The position numbers and the translations under genes are program-made. From assembly GCA_018829445.1 (NCBI GenBank), contig JAHJTV010000063.1:124001-188000 (forward strand): 64,000 nt of DNA. Reading direction: 5' to 3'. The first letter of the stretch is position 1, and each line of letters begins with the position of its first letter. Positions 29,893 to 39,794 of this stretch are shown here, piece by piece. Origin of the DNA: a bacterium. GTDB taxonomy: Bacteria; SAR324; XYD2-FULL-50-16. The notes beneath the pieces are model-generated. The model did no database searches and was not told the DNA's origin. It was given only the letters and a program-made list of their open reading frames with translations.

Positions 29893-29932
29893 CAACTGTT
29901 CAACTGTTCAACTGTTCAACTGATCAACCGTT
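29893..29932. repeat. tandem 8-bp repeat, ~5 units of caactgtt (last two degenerate)
   Basis: caactgtt x3, then caactgat, caaccgtt, immediately after the stop codon at 29891. Confidence 0.85.
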
Positions 29933-30188
29933 CCAATACTTTTTTGTTTCCCGGACAGGTAAGCTAAAACCGGGAAATATATTCCTGCAATTTCTCCCTG
30001 GTTTCAACGGATTGCGTACCATCCATTTCTCATTTATTTTTGAAAAAATAAAGATTTGCTATAGATAAAATCAATAATAATGCAACGTTTTTTAGACATT
30101 ATCTATTTGCCCTTGGCGGGGATTGTTGAGACAATAAAAGCTTTTATATTCTATTTGAAGAGCACAACTGTCCTGCCAAAGAGTTTAA

Positions 30189-31004
30189 ATGTCCAAATTG
30201 CTTTCACAAGCTTTGTCTGCAGTTACCGGTGAATCCACTCCAACTATTGCAGTATCTGCAAAGTGGTATTCCTTTCCCGATCGTTTTGAGTGGCTTGCTT
30301 CACAGGGGTTTTCATTCGAATACACATCTGATCCTGAGCAGCTTTCGTTGATCGGGGATCACACCAGACCGTTTTTAGATAAAGGAATAGCGATCCGTCA
30401 TCACGGTTTTTTCCCCGGATTTGAGATTGGTGATAAGGACAGCAAACAAGCGGATACTGCCATGGATCTGCATTTTAAAACGTTGGATGCCATTCGGGGA
30501 ATCGGAGAACCCTTCATCACTCTTCATGTTGGTCTGACCAGGCGTGTCGAAATTGTACCTAATCGGGTATGTGATAATCTGGGACGTTTGGTGGATTATG
30601 CCAAAAACCTTGGCATCACCGTCAGTCTCGAAAACCTGAAGCAAGGCGTCACCAGCAATCCAAAAACGGTCAGGGAATGGGCTGACTGTACCGGAGCAAT
30701 GATCACGCTGGATATTGGACATGCCGTCAGTAGCGAACTGGTATCCAGTGGCGAAGAGACGGTACTCGGGATTATCGACCTCTTTGAAGACCGACTGGCT
30801 GAGGTTCACCTGTATGAGCGGGAAATTGATCGGCATTATGCACCCGAAAATATGGTGATTTTGGGTCCGATTATTGATCGTCTGCTTAAAGCCCGATGTC
30901 CATGGTGGACTATCGAACTGGATGATTATGAAGATATTTTAAAAACACGGCAGTTGATAGAGACCCATTTGCTGTCAAAACTTCCGGGTAGACTATTCAA
31001 TTGA
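30189..31004 (+). CDS. sugar phosphate isomerase/epimerase-like TIM-barrel protein
   Basis: AP_endonuc_2/xylose-isomerase-like: FITLHVGLT, VSLENLKQG, ITLDIGHA, LAEVHLYERE, WWTIELDD. Confidence 0.65.
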   Translation: MSKLLSQALSAVTGESTPTIAVSAKWYSFPDRFEWLASQGFSFEYTSDPEQLSLIGDHTRPFLDKGIAIRHHGFFPGFEIGDKDSKQADTAMDLHFKTLDAIRGIGEPFITLHVGLTRRVEIVPNRVCDNLGRLVDYAKNLGITVSLENLKQGVTSNPKTVREWADCTGAMITLDIGHAVSSELVSSGEETVLGIIDLFEDRLAEVHLYEREIDRHYAPENMVILGPIIDRLLKARCPWWTIELDDYEDILKTRQLIETHLLSKLPGRLFN

Positions 31005-31020
31005 TGTTGATCCAAACCGA

Positions 31021-31512
31021 ATGGAGAAGAAGATAAAATTAAGGATTTCCATGCCTTTTATGATACTGGTTGTGCTGCTGTGGGCAGCGTTGTCGCCTGC
31101 AGCGTCATTCGCAGTGGAAGCGGATAGGGAAAAAGTACTGAGCCTGTATGTGGCATACGATGGGCCTGATGTTAATGCCAGGGAATTTGAAAAGGTTTCG
31201 GGGATCAAGGTTGAATACTTGACCGTGTCATCAGGAGAGGTGCTTGCCCGCCTGAGAGCTGAAAAATTAAATCCTCAAATCGATATCTGACTTGGTGGTG
31301 TATCTGATGCCTTTATTCGCGCCAGGGAGGAAAACCTGATTGCTGCCTACCAGTCTTCCAATCTTAAGAATGTTAAACCGATTTTTCGTAATGAGGAAGG
31401 CAATTGGACGGGAGTTTCGGTTGTTGTCGTCGGTTTTCTGGTAAACCTGGAACGACTGAAAAAAAAGGATTAAAGGTTCCCGATTCCTGGGCTGATCTTG
31501 CTGATCCATTTT
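31021..31512 (+). pseudogene. truncated family-1 (Fe3+-type) ABC transporter substrate-binding protein with in-frame stop and frameshift
   Basis: 31021-31290 (LSLYVAYDGPDVNAREFEKVSGIKVEYLTVSSGEVLARLRAEKLNPQIDI*) continues after TGA as LGGVSDAFIRAREENLIAAYQSSNLKNVKPIFRNEEGNWTGVSVVVVGFLVNLERLKK; A8 run at 31459-31466, then +1 frame GLKVPDSWADLADP; homology lost near 31512. Confidence 0.8.
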
Positions 31513-31828
31513 TTCGGGTACTGGAACCGCAAAGTGAAAAGCAGACATCCGCATTTTCCATCAACCGATGTATTTCATCCAATAACTCCGGGACTTTTTG
31601 TATCTCATCGATAACGACATGTTTGATGGAAGGATTTGCCTGAATAATCTCCCTTAGTTCATTCGGGGCCTGCATAAATCTTCGATACTGGTCTGATTTC
31701 AGCAAATCGATCCAGTAAGAGTCCTTAAATAAAGACTTGAGCAAGGTCGTTTTTCCGGTTTGACGAGGTCCCCAAAGCAAAAAGGTTTCATCTTTCTCTT
31801 CTTCCAGATTTAGCTTTCGTTTGAACAT
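31510..31828 (-). pseudogene. truncated AAA_14-type ATPase (N-terminal part only)
   Basis: ORF 31373..31828 has FLLWGPRQTGKTTLLKSLF Walker A, HVVIDEIQKVPELLDEIHRLME Walker B, FSLCGSSTRK, then reads antisense into the binding-protein remnant. Confidence 0.75.
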
Positions 31829-32319
31829 AATGTCTAAAATGTCATGATAATTTGAAGTTCAATATCAAATATACCCACTTACTAATTCTCTGTAAAAGAA
31901 AATGCAAGTCTGGCAGCAGACCTAACTCCACCATCACTATTTTTCTAGCCGCATCAACTAGAGGACACCTGACGAAGTACATGCCCCCTAATTAATGCCA
32001 GACCTTTCTTGATATGCATTGCGAGGTTGGGATGATATCAAAAGTTGATGGTGGATTTGGGAGAATGTCCCCAAAACATCAGGTGTGAATAGCCATCACT
32101 ACACCGGGATGCCTTGAATAGAACAGAATTAGCGAAAAGTCGCTTACTGAAAGGTGAGAGTTTGAAGTATGAGGAAAACCAATTTCTGGAGTTTCGCATT
32201 GTATCAGCTGTCAATCGTAGCTTGAAGAGGAGCAGAAAACCGTCTCGCTATTCAATCGAAGCGGCAGCATAGACAGTCAACTCAAATAAGATTGTCGATT
32301 ACATCTTTCTTTCTTCGAC

Positions 32320-32904
32320 TTAAAATGCGACTCGTACTCCGATATCAGCGCTTGTTCCAGATCCATTAATGGTTCCGGAATTGTCACCATCTTTATAGTC
32401 GAAACTGGCGGAAACAGTATGAATTCCGAACCTCAAACCGAAAGTTTCGCCGCCCCAATCAATAAACAATCCACCGGAAGAAGTATTTGTCGACGCTTCA
32501 ATATCCAGATCTTCAGTTTTGTTTTTATAGGTGACATTCCCCGGCCCGTAACCTGCGTAAACTCCAGCTTGTAGATCACTTCCAGGTCCCATAAAAATCC
32601 AGATAACAGATAAATGAGCATTGTACATCAAAAGCTCAGTATCCTCATTCGAAGATTCGTTTTTATAGAATTTATGGGTTTTAATAGCTAATCCCCAAGA
32701 TTCTGACGGATACCATTCCAGAAACTCAGTTCCATAGAGTAAGCCGTCTATATCATTAAAATCCTCATCCTCAAAATTAAAATCACCCAAGCTGAATCCA
32801 AGCACAAAAGTGTTTTCGGCTTTCGCAGATATCGGGGTTGAAATGGCCATGAGAAGACATGTTAAAACCAAAACTGCTTTTATTAATAAAAATCGACCTG
32901 CCAT
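32320..32904 (-). CDS. putative outer-membrane beta-barrel protein
   Basis: Signal peptide ending SAKAEN; alternating amphipathic strands; terminal aromatic ...ADIGVRVAF. Confidence 0.65.
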   Translation of the reverse strand: MAGRFLLIKAVLVLTCLLMAISTPISAKAENTFVLGFSLGDFNFEDEDFNDIDGLLYGTEFLEWYPSESWGLAIKTHKFYKNESSNEDTELLMYNAHLSVIWIFMGPGSDLQAGVYAGYGPGNVTYKNKTEDLDIEASTNTSSGGLFIDWGGETFGLRFGIHTVSASFDYKDGDNSGTINGSGTSADIGVRVAF

Positions 32905-33005
32905 TGAGACTCCTGTTTATTACGTTTTGAAGACTTGGATGCTCTTTCTTATCTATTCAGGAAATGCAAAAGGTATGCATTCAAGAAGTTAAAATCCGGA
33001 GTTAA

Positions 33006-33563
33006 ATGGTTGCGCATTATCACGGACAGGTGTGGAACGCAGCGGAATTTGCTAGATCAATGGGCACTGCAGAAAACACAGCCCGCCGATACCTCGACAT
33101 CCTGGCCGGTGCCTATATGGTTAGAGTGCTTCCCCCCTGGTATCAGAATTTAAAAAAACGACAGGTCAAATCGCCAAAAATTTATGTGAGGGACAGTGGG
33201 GTATTTCACAGTCTACAACAGATTTCAGGCCTGTCAGAATTGCAGGGACACCCCAAAATTGGTGCGCCATGGGAAGGGTTCGCATTAGAACATGTTATTG
33301 AAACATTCCAAACAAGAGATTTTTACTTCTGGGCAACTCATGCCGGAACAGAGCTTGATCTCCTTATAATCTCCGGGGGCAAGCGTTATGGCTTTGAGTT
33401 TAAATATGCTGACGCGCCCGGGCCAACCCGCTCAATGAGTACTGCAATTAAAGATCTGGAGCTTGAACACCTCTGGGTTGTATACCCCGGTGATCAAAGA
33501 TATGCTTTAAACGAAAAAATCACAGTGATTCCCTTTGAGGAGATTTCTCGTTTAAAAGTATGA
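33006..33563 (+). pseudogene. C-terminal DUF4143-like fragment of an AAA_14/DUF4143 ATPase
   Basis: AHYHGQVWNAAEFARSMGTAENTARRYLDILAGAYMVRVLPPWYQNLKKRQVKSPKIYVRDSG...WEGFALEHVIETF; no ATPase core upstream; TAA directly precedes the ATG. Confidence 0.7.
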
Positions 33564-33975
33564 TACTCCGCCATAAAGTAGAAAACGGGACAAATTGCAC
33601 CAACTTCCCATTTCAAACCACATAACCTCAATACCTGCCCTTTGAAAGCTATGTATTCTTGTCTGCTAGGCAAACACAGCTTCGGACGAAATGATATCGA
33701 AAAAAAAATCAGATTATCTGATGGTTTTTGTATACATAGTCAATAATGTCCCCAGTAATTCTACACGTGATAGAGCCGAGTGATCACAATGGGATGCGGG
33801 GAAAGTTGAAAACAGGGCTTCTTCTCGTTGACAGAATAGGTAATTTCCCTCAAACAAGAAGAAGTATTTTTCGGATGAGCCATCGGTTCGATTGAGGGGC
33901 CGTATAAAACTAAATGGTTGTATCTGCTGGGTCTGCTCAATCCAAACCAGGCAAAACATATTACAGGAAAAAAGA

Positions 33976-35475
33976 ATGGCCAATACCCAACGTCCGCTAG
34001 ACAACATCAGCAAATGGGTCTTTTCCTCCAGCGGAATCGGAAGAGATGCAGCTTATACCTTGATAAGTCTTTTTCTGCTGGTCTACATCCAGTTTACGGT
34101 TACACTTTCTGTGGCGCAGTTTAGTGCACTGAGCGTTATTATCGTTCTTTGCAGGGTCTGGGATGCTGTCAATGATCCTATGATGGGCACCATTATTGAA
34201 AATACAAAAAGTAAATACGGGAAGTTCAAGCCGTGGATTATTATCGGGGCATTTACCAATTCTTTCATTATTGTTGCTTTGTTTTGGTTTCGTCCTGAAG
34301 GTTGGGCGTTTGTAGCCTTTTTCGGAGTTGCCTATCTCTTGTGGGGAATGACCTTTACGATAAATGATATTTCCTGGTGGTCCATGATTCCGGCTTTGAC
34401 TTCGGATGCTAAAACCCGTGACCAGCTGATGACCCTGGTTTCTTTTTTCGCTAATGCCGGAGCATTTGTTGTTGCTGGTCTAGTTCCCGTTTTTACGACC
34501 GGGAACGCCGTGGAGGCTTATCGGGTTACCGGTCTGTTAGTAGCACTGGGATTCGTGCTCTGCCAGTGCGCAGTACTTCTGTTTGTGTCTGAAAACCGGG
34601 ATACAGCACCAAATAAGGAAAAAATGCGATTTTCCGACATGTTCAGAATTTTATCCAAAAACAAACAGCTGCTTTGGTCGGTCATGTCGGTTTTTCTCCT
34701 CTATCTTCTGGGGGCGATCATCAACTCGTTGGGAATGACATTTTTCTATTTTGAATTTGGTTATGATGGTGCAGCCATGTCCACTTTCATTATCTTTTAT
34801 GCTATCGGCTCACTGCTTGGGACTATAGTATATCCTTTTCTAACGAGAAAGTTCAATCGTGCCCAGCTTCTTCGAGGTGCCATTTACATGATGACACTGG
34901 GATACCTGATCATGTTCCTGACCGGTTATCTTCCCTTTATTCCGCATTCCATCTGGAGTTTTTCCGCAGGCGGTCTGGTTATCTTTACGGCACAAGCGGT
35001 AATGTACCTCATCATACTGGTACAGCTGACCAATACAATTGAGTATGAACAATATTTAACCGGAAACCGGAATGAAGCGATTCTGTTTTCACTTCGCCCG
35101 CTAACCGCAAAAGCGTCGGGTGCAGTTCAACAGGGTCTTGTTTCACTGATTCTGATAGTCAGCGGTATTTACAGCCTTTCCAACAGAATAGCAACGCTGG
35201 AACAACAAAATGTCGGAGTGAATGTGGACATCTCCGGAGCAGCCAATGTCATTATCGATCAGGCAACGCCTGCCATGCTGTTGATGCTGCGAGCAGGGAT
35301 TACACTGGTGCCCATGGTGCTGGCTTGGATTACCTATCTGCTGATCAAGAAGAAATATTTTATCAATGAAGAAACTTACGAAGTGATACTGAAGGAACTC
35401 AAGATGCGAGAGGATGACCCGCATCACTTCGATACGTCAGCTATCTATAAAGTAGCGGGGGGGCTGAAAAATTAA
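33976..35475 (+). CDS. MFS transporter, glycoside-pentoside-hexuronide (GPH) cation symporter type
   Basis: ~12 TM; VILCRVWDAVNDPMMGTIIENTKSKYGKFKPWIIIGAF motif; ATG at 33976 chosen over track start 33892. Confidence 0.85.
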   Translation: MANTQRPLDNISKWVFSSSGIGRDAAYTLISLFLLVYIQFTVTLSVAQFSALSVIIVLCRVWDAVNDPMMGTIIENTKSKYGKFKPWIIIGAFTNSFIIVALFWFRPEGWAFVAFFGVAYLLWGMTFTINDISWWSMIPALTSDAKTRDQLMTLVSFFANAGAFVVAGLVPVFTTGNAVEAYRVTGLLVALGFVLCQCAVLLFVSENRDTAPNKEKMRFSDMFRILSKNKQLLWSVMSVFLLYLLGAIINSLGMTFFYFEFGYDGAAMSTFIIFYAIGSLLGTIVYPFLTRKFNRAQLLRGAIYMMTLGYLIMFLTGYLPFIPHSIWSFSAGGLVIFTAQAVMYLIILVQLTNTIEYEQYLTGNRNEAILFSLRPLTAKASGAVQQGLVSLILIVSGIYSLSNRIATLEQQNVGVNVDISGAANVIIDQATPAMLLMLRAGITLVPMVLAWITYLLIKKKYFINEETYEVILKELKMREDDPHHFDTSAIYKVAGGLKN

Positions 35476-35588
35476 ACAGTTCCGATGGTATTGGAAACAG
35501 ACGATGATTGACCATCGTTAATCGGATTAAGATAAGAGATGATCGCCTGGTTTCAATAATCGACTGCTTTGGGGATAGCGCGCAGCAT

Positions 35589-35623
35589 GCAGGGGGGGGG
35601 AGAATTTTAAATCCCTCCCCTGC
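35589..35623. terminator. G/C-rich stem-loop between convergent genes
   Basis: gcagggggggggagaattttaaatccctcccctgc, includes a G9 tract; lies between MFS and ABC-F stop codons. Confidence 0.5.
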
Positions 35624-35669
35624 GACTCGTTCAGTCAAAACTAGCGGCCTTTAAACCATTTCTGCTACA

Positions 35670-37256
35670 TTACCCCGCCAGTTCCATATACTGATCAAAA
35701 TCGATATACTTGTCTTCTACCAATCTGACATCAATCTCAATGACACGGTTGGCCACGGTATTGATAAATTCACGGTCGTGAGAGGTGAAGAGCAGGGTTC
35801 CGGGAAACCTGGTTAATCCCTCATTCACAGAGATAATACTCTCCAGATCAAGGTGATCGGTTGGTCCGTCCATCAATAGAACATTGGCGCCCGACAGCAT
35901 CATTTTGGACAGCATACATCGGACTTTTTCTCCTCCTGATAACACATTGGTCTTTTTAAATACCTCTTCGCCGGAAAAAAGCATTCGTCCCAGAAACCCT
36001 CGTACAAAGGAGGGATCTTTATCCTCCGAATACTGAGTTAGCCAGTTTAACAGGTCATACCTGTCATTATCGAAATAGGAGGAATTGTCTTTTGGGAAAT
36101 AGGCCGAAGAGGTTGTCACCCCCCACTCGTATGTCCCTGCATCCGGCGCCATCTCGCCTGATAGAATTTGGAGTAGAGCGGTTTTTGCGATATCGTTATC
36201 TCCCATAAAAATCACCTTATCTCCTTTTTTTAAGGAGAAGCTGATATTATCAAGCAGCAAGACACCATCAATGCTTTTGGTCAGTCCCTTCACCGTCAGC
36301 AGGTTTTTGCCGGCTTCTCTTTTTGGTTCAAAACAAACATACGGGTACTTTCGATTTGAAGGGGGTAAGTTGTCCAATTCCAGCTTTTCAAGTTGCTTTT
36401 GCCTGGAGGTGGCTTGTCTTGCTTTTGAAGCGTTAGCACTGAAACGGGCGATAAAATTTTTCAATTCATTGGCCTTTTCCTCATTTTTCTTATTGGAATC
36501 GGACCGCAGTCTAAGGGCCAACTCACTGGATTTCTTCCAGAAATCATAGTTGCCCGGGTAAATGGTTATCTGTCCGTAATCCACATCGGCGGTATGGGTG
36601 CAAACCTTATTTAGAAAGTGTCTGTCATGGGAGACAACGATCACGGTATTTTCGAATTGCAGGAGAAAATTCTCCAGCCATTGAATCGCTTTGAGATCCA
36701 GATGGTTAGTAGGTTCATCCAGAAGCAGAATATCGGGTTGACCGAACAGGGCTTGAGCAAGCAGCACTTTAACCTTATCAGTGGCATTTAACTCTTTCAC
36801 CGATTTGTCATGTTCGGTTGCTTCGATTCCCAAGCCGGTCAGGATAATCCCGGCATCTGATTCGGCTTCCCAGCCGTTCATTTCCGCAAAGGTCGTTTCC
36901 AACTCTGCAGCCCGAACACCATCTTCATCAGAAAAATCCGGCTTTGCATAAATGGTATCTTTTTCGTCCATTATCCTTACCAGCTCTTCATTTCCCATTA
37001 GAACAGCTTTTAGAATAGTATACTCATCATACGCAAAGTGGTTCTGTTCTAGAATGGAAAGTCTCTTTCCCTTTGTGATATTTACTGTTCCGCTTTGGGC
37101 TTCAATTTCACCGGAAAGGATTCTGATGAAAGTCGATTTTCCTGAACCATTGGCACCGATCAAACCGTAGCAGTTTCCCTGGGTAAACTTAATGGTTACA
37201 TCTTCGAAGAGTTTTTTCTTCCCATAGTTTAAGGTAATTTTGGATGTGCTGATCAT
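35670..37256 (-). CDS. ABC-F family ATP-binding protein (YbiT-like)
   Basis: Two ABC cassettes: GANGSGKST / LLLDEPTNHLDLKAIQWLE and GDNDIAKTA / LSGGEKVRCML / LLMDGPTDHLDLESI; no TM. Confidence 0.88.
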   Translation of the reverse strand: MISTSKITLNYGKKKLFEDVTIKFTQGNCYGLIGANGSGKSTFIRILSGEIEAQSGTVNITKGKRLSILEQNHFAYDEYTILKAVLMGNEELVRIMDEKDTIYAKPDFSDEDGVRAAELETTFAEMNGWEAESDAGIILTGLGIEATEHDKSVKELNATDKVKVLLAQALFGQPDILLLDEPTNHLDLKAIQWLENFLLQFENTVIVVSHDRHFLNKVCTHTADVDYGQITIYPGNYDFWKKSSELALRLRSDSNKKNEEKANELKNFIARFSANASKARQATSRQKQLEKLELDNLPPSNRKYPYVCFEPKREAGKNLLTVKGLTKSIDGVLLLDNISFSLKKGDKVIFMGDNDIAKTALLQILSGEMAPDAGTYEWGVTTSSAYFPKDNSSYFDNDRYDLLNWLTQYSEDKDPSFVRGFLGRMLFSGEEVFKKTNVLSGGEKVRCMLSKMMLSGANVLLMDGPTDHLDLESIISVNEGLTRFPGTLLFTSHDREFINTVANRVIEIDVRLVEDKYIDFDQYMELAG

Positions 37257-37391
37257 TATGTTCTCTTTCCTTCAATTTAATGTTTTTAGTTAGGCTTTAT
37301 CTTGTGTTGATGGGGACATTGTTTGGTGCTTTAACCGGATAATCCTGGATTCTTTCCAGTTTATTTGTACAATCCGGATTTAAAAGGTAAT

Positions 37392-38543
37392 TTACTCTAT
37401 TAATTCGAACGGATCGACTACTTCACCTTTTTTAATATGTTTCAGACGGAGCTTTATATTCAGCTCCTTCTCAAAGCGTCGAATCAGGTGATTCTCTTTT
37501 GTTGACAGGATTGAGACTGCCATTCCTTTTACTCCCGCACGCGCTGTTCGGCCGACCCGGTGACGGTAATTGCCTGCGGCTGAGGGAACATCCATATTGA
37601 TAATATGCGTTACAGCTTTAATGTCGAGTCCTCTGGAGGCAATATCGGACGCGATCAGTAATTGTGCGGTACCATTCTTGAAATCCTGCAGGGCTTGTTT
37701 ACGCTCTTGCTTTTTTCGGTAGCTGTGGATGTCAACGGCTTTGAATCCGTGATACCGCAGTTCCTCACTCATCACCTCTGCGTTTTCGAATTCATGAACA
37801 AAAACAATGGCTCGTTCCGGCTTTAAGGCATGAAGCACTTTCCTTAAAAACTTTGGTTTGTCCCGCGGATCCAAAATCTGAAAATAGATATGTTCAATAT
37901 CATTGGTAATCACATCGGTATCGGTGACGGTGATTTTATCCGCCTGTGGTGATAAAACATTGATTACTTCCAGGGCACTGGATGAAAGAGTGGCGGAAAA
38001 GAACAGCAACTGCCTCTCCTTCAGAGTACTGTTAATAACACTCCGGACATCCGCAAGGCTGTCACCGGTGAGCAAGGCATCCGCTTCATCAACAACGATA
38101 GTTTTAATAGTGTGTGATTTGATTTTTTTCTGTTTTATCAGGTCGGCGATTCGTCCCGGAGAACCGATGACAATCTGTGGTTTCTTTTTCAGTTTTTCTA
38201 TCTGCCGTTTGATGCTGACATTTCCGATGGCAAGCATCGATTTGATTGCCAGACCGGAGTTTTGGGATAAACGGACAGCCTGCTCGTGAATCTGTATGGC
38301 GAGTTCATGAGTCGGAACCAGGACAATAACCTGATTGTTAATTATCGATAAGTCCACCTTCTGAAAAAGTGGCAGCAGAAAGGCCAGTGTTTTTCCAGTT
38401 CCGGTTTCCGATTGTGCTGCAATGTCGTTGCCGGCTAGAATTGCAGGAATAACCTTCTCCTGAATACTTGTCGGAATCTCAAGCAACTCAGCCTTCAGGG
38501 CATCTACCCACGGCGTGTCCAGCTTTAATTCTGAAAAATTCAT
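37392..38543 (-). CDS. DEAD-box ATP-dependent RNA helicase
   Basis: AQSETGTGKTLAFLLP, PTHELAIQI, GSPGRIADL, VVDEADAL, FFSATL, ASDIASRGLDIKAVTHIINMDVP, HRVGRTARAG (DEAD-box as DEAD). Confidence 0.92.
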   Translation of the reverse strand: MNFSELKLDTPWVDALKAELLEIPTSIQEKVIPAILAGNDIAAQSETGTGKTLAFLLPLFQKVDLSIINNQVIVLVPTHELAIQIHEQAVRLSQNSGLAIKSMLAIGNVSIKRQIEKLKKKPQIVIGSPGRIADLIKQKKIKSHTIKTIVVDEADALLTGDSLADVRSVINSTLKERQLLFFSATLSSSALEVINVLSPQADKITVTDTDVITNDIEHIYFQILDPRDKPKFLRKVLHALKPERAIVFVHEFENAEVMSEELRYHGFKAVDIHSYRKKQERKQALQDFKNGTAQLLIASDIASRGLDIKAVTHIINMDVPSAAGNYRHRVGRTARAGVKGMAVSILSTKENHLIRRFEKELNIKLRLKHIKKGEVVDPFELIE

Positions 38544-38735
38544 AGTTTTATACTTCTTGTTTAACGTCTTTCGTCTACAGATATTGTGTAAGTATAACAG
38601 GCAATCAAAGGTCTCAGGGTGGTGAGCGCCTATTTTTAGGTGTTGGTCGTGTCAGTCACCAAAACCTGATTTGGAAGGTGATAATGACAGATCACGCCTT
38701 TTTACACCACAATCAAGTAAACATTAACGTCTAGT

Positions 38736-39032
38736 TCATTTCTCTTTAGACTTCTTCGGGCTGTCTTTAAACCGCTGCCGAGTGACGGCTTTTGCCTGTT
38801 TTTTGGTGAGCTCCAGGCTGACGCGCAGCGGGCGATTTTTGAATTCACTCTGATCAAGATTTTGAATGGCTGCAGCCGCCTCTTCCGGGCTAGACATTTC
38901 AACAAAGGCAAAACCTTTTTTCGGTCGCATACGAATGTTTTGGATAGTGCCGTATGCTGAAAACAGCGCTTTGATGTCGTCTTCCGTTGTTTCAAAATTC
39001 AGATTGCCAATAAACAGTTTTTGTTTTTCCAT
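38736..39032 (-). CDS. RRM-type RNA-binding protein
   Basis: RNP2 KLFIGNLNF and RNP1 KGFAFVEM; basic C-terminus. Confidence 0.9.
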   Translation of the reverse strand: MEKQKLFIGNLNFETTEDDIKALFSAYGTIQNIRMRPKKGFAFVEMSSPEEAAAAIQNLDQSEFKNRPLRVSLELTKKQAKAVTRQRFKDSPKKSKEK

Positions 39033-39081
39033 TGGGTTCCTTTAAAATAATTTTGGTAGCCGGGTAGAAAATTTTCAGGCT

Positions 39082-39279
39082 TTATTTTGAGACGGTTTTT
39101 TTCCCGTTTAGAAAAGAATCACTATAAAAATAGTGTTGTCCACACTTTTTACACTCCCAACGGTAACTCTCTGCACTTCTTCCGTCTGTTACATTAATTC
39201 TTAACAGATCACATTGACCCCCCGAAGCGCACTTCAACTTAGGTTTTTTATAACCAAAGAAATGATCTAACAAGCTCAT
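39082..39279 (-). CDS. small putative zinc-ribbon-like protein
   Basis: 65 aa with CASGGQC...CKKCGQHYFY; directly upstream of the RRM gene. Confidence 0.45.
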   Translation of the reverse strand: MSLLDHFFGYKKPKLKCASGGQCDLLRINVTDGRSAESYRWECKKCGQHYFYSDSFLNGKKTVSK

Positions 39280-39794
39280 AATAGTAGTAGTATAATGTTA
39301 ACGTACATTTGTTATAATTTCCATACGTCAGGATTGTGAGAACAGAACTTTGTTCAAACCTGATGTGCAATCCTCCAATATCCAGCTTTTCCCAAACACC
39401 CTTACTATTTTTTTGGGATTGGGAAACGCTTCAACCTTTAAACCCAGTATAATTGGGAATTGTTGTGAATTGAAATTGGAATGACTCTAAGGCTGGAAAC
39501 TCTGGAAAGTGTCTGATATTACATGGTATCCCTGCCAGGACTCAATCCTGGTGCCGAGGATTAGAAAACCGAGATCGTTCTTATATACTATTTTATTATT
39601 GGGTTCCTGTAAACAGGGATAAGTTGATTGTGTAGGGCAAATGTATGAAATTGGATTGAACGCAATTTCAGAGGCTTGAAATCAGACGCACTCTTCTGTT
39701 ATCCTCAACGCAGTGAGGGATCTCCCTGTGAAACAAGCATTGGTGCATGAATCGACAAATTTTTATACTTCGGCTACATTACCTTTCATTTAAT

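Noticed and set aside
29893-29932. Tandem repeat as a CRISPR array
   Set aside because: 8-bp head-to-tail units without spacers and no cas genes; it is a simple tandem repeat.
31288-31290. In-frame TGA as selenocysteine or recoded Trp
   Set aside because: TGA is used as a normal stop elsewhere in the window (e.g. 29889-29891), family members usually have Trp here, and a second frameshift lesion follows, so pseudogenisation is simpler.
31977-31989. 13-bp match agtacatgccccc shared with 48356-48368
   Set aside because: Matches of this length are expected by chance in a 64 kb window; no extended similarity around either copy.
38702-38995. 97 aa minus-strand ORF overlapping the RRM gene
   Set aside because: Alternative frame of the RRM gene, which has clear RNP1 and RNP2 motifs.
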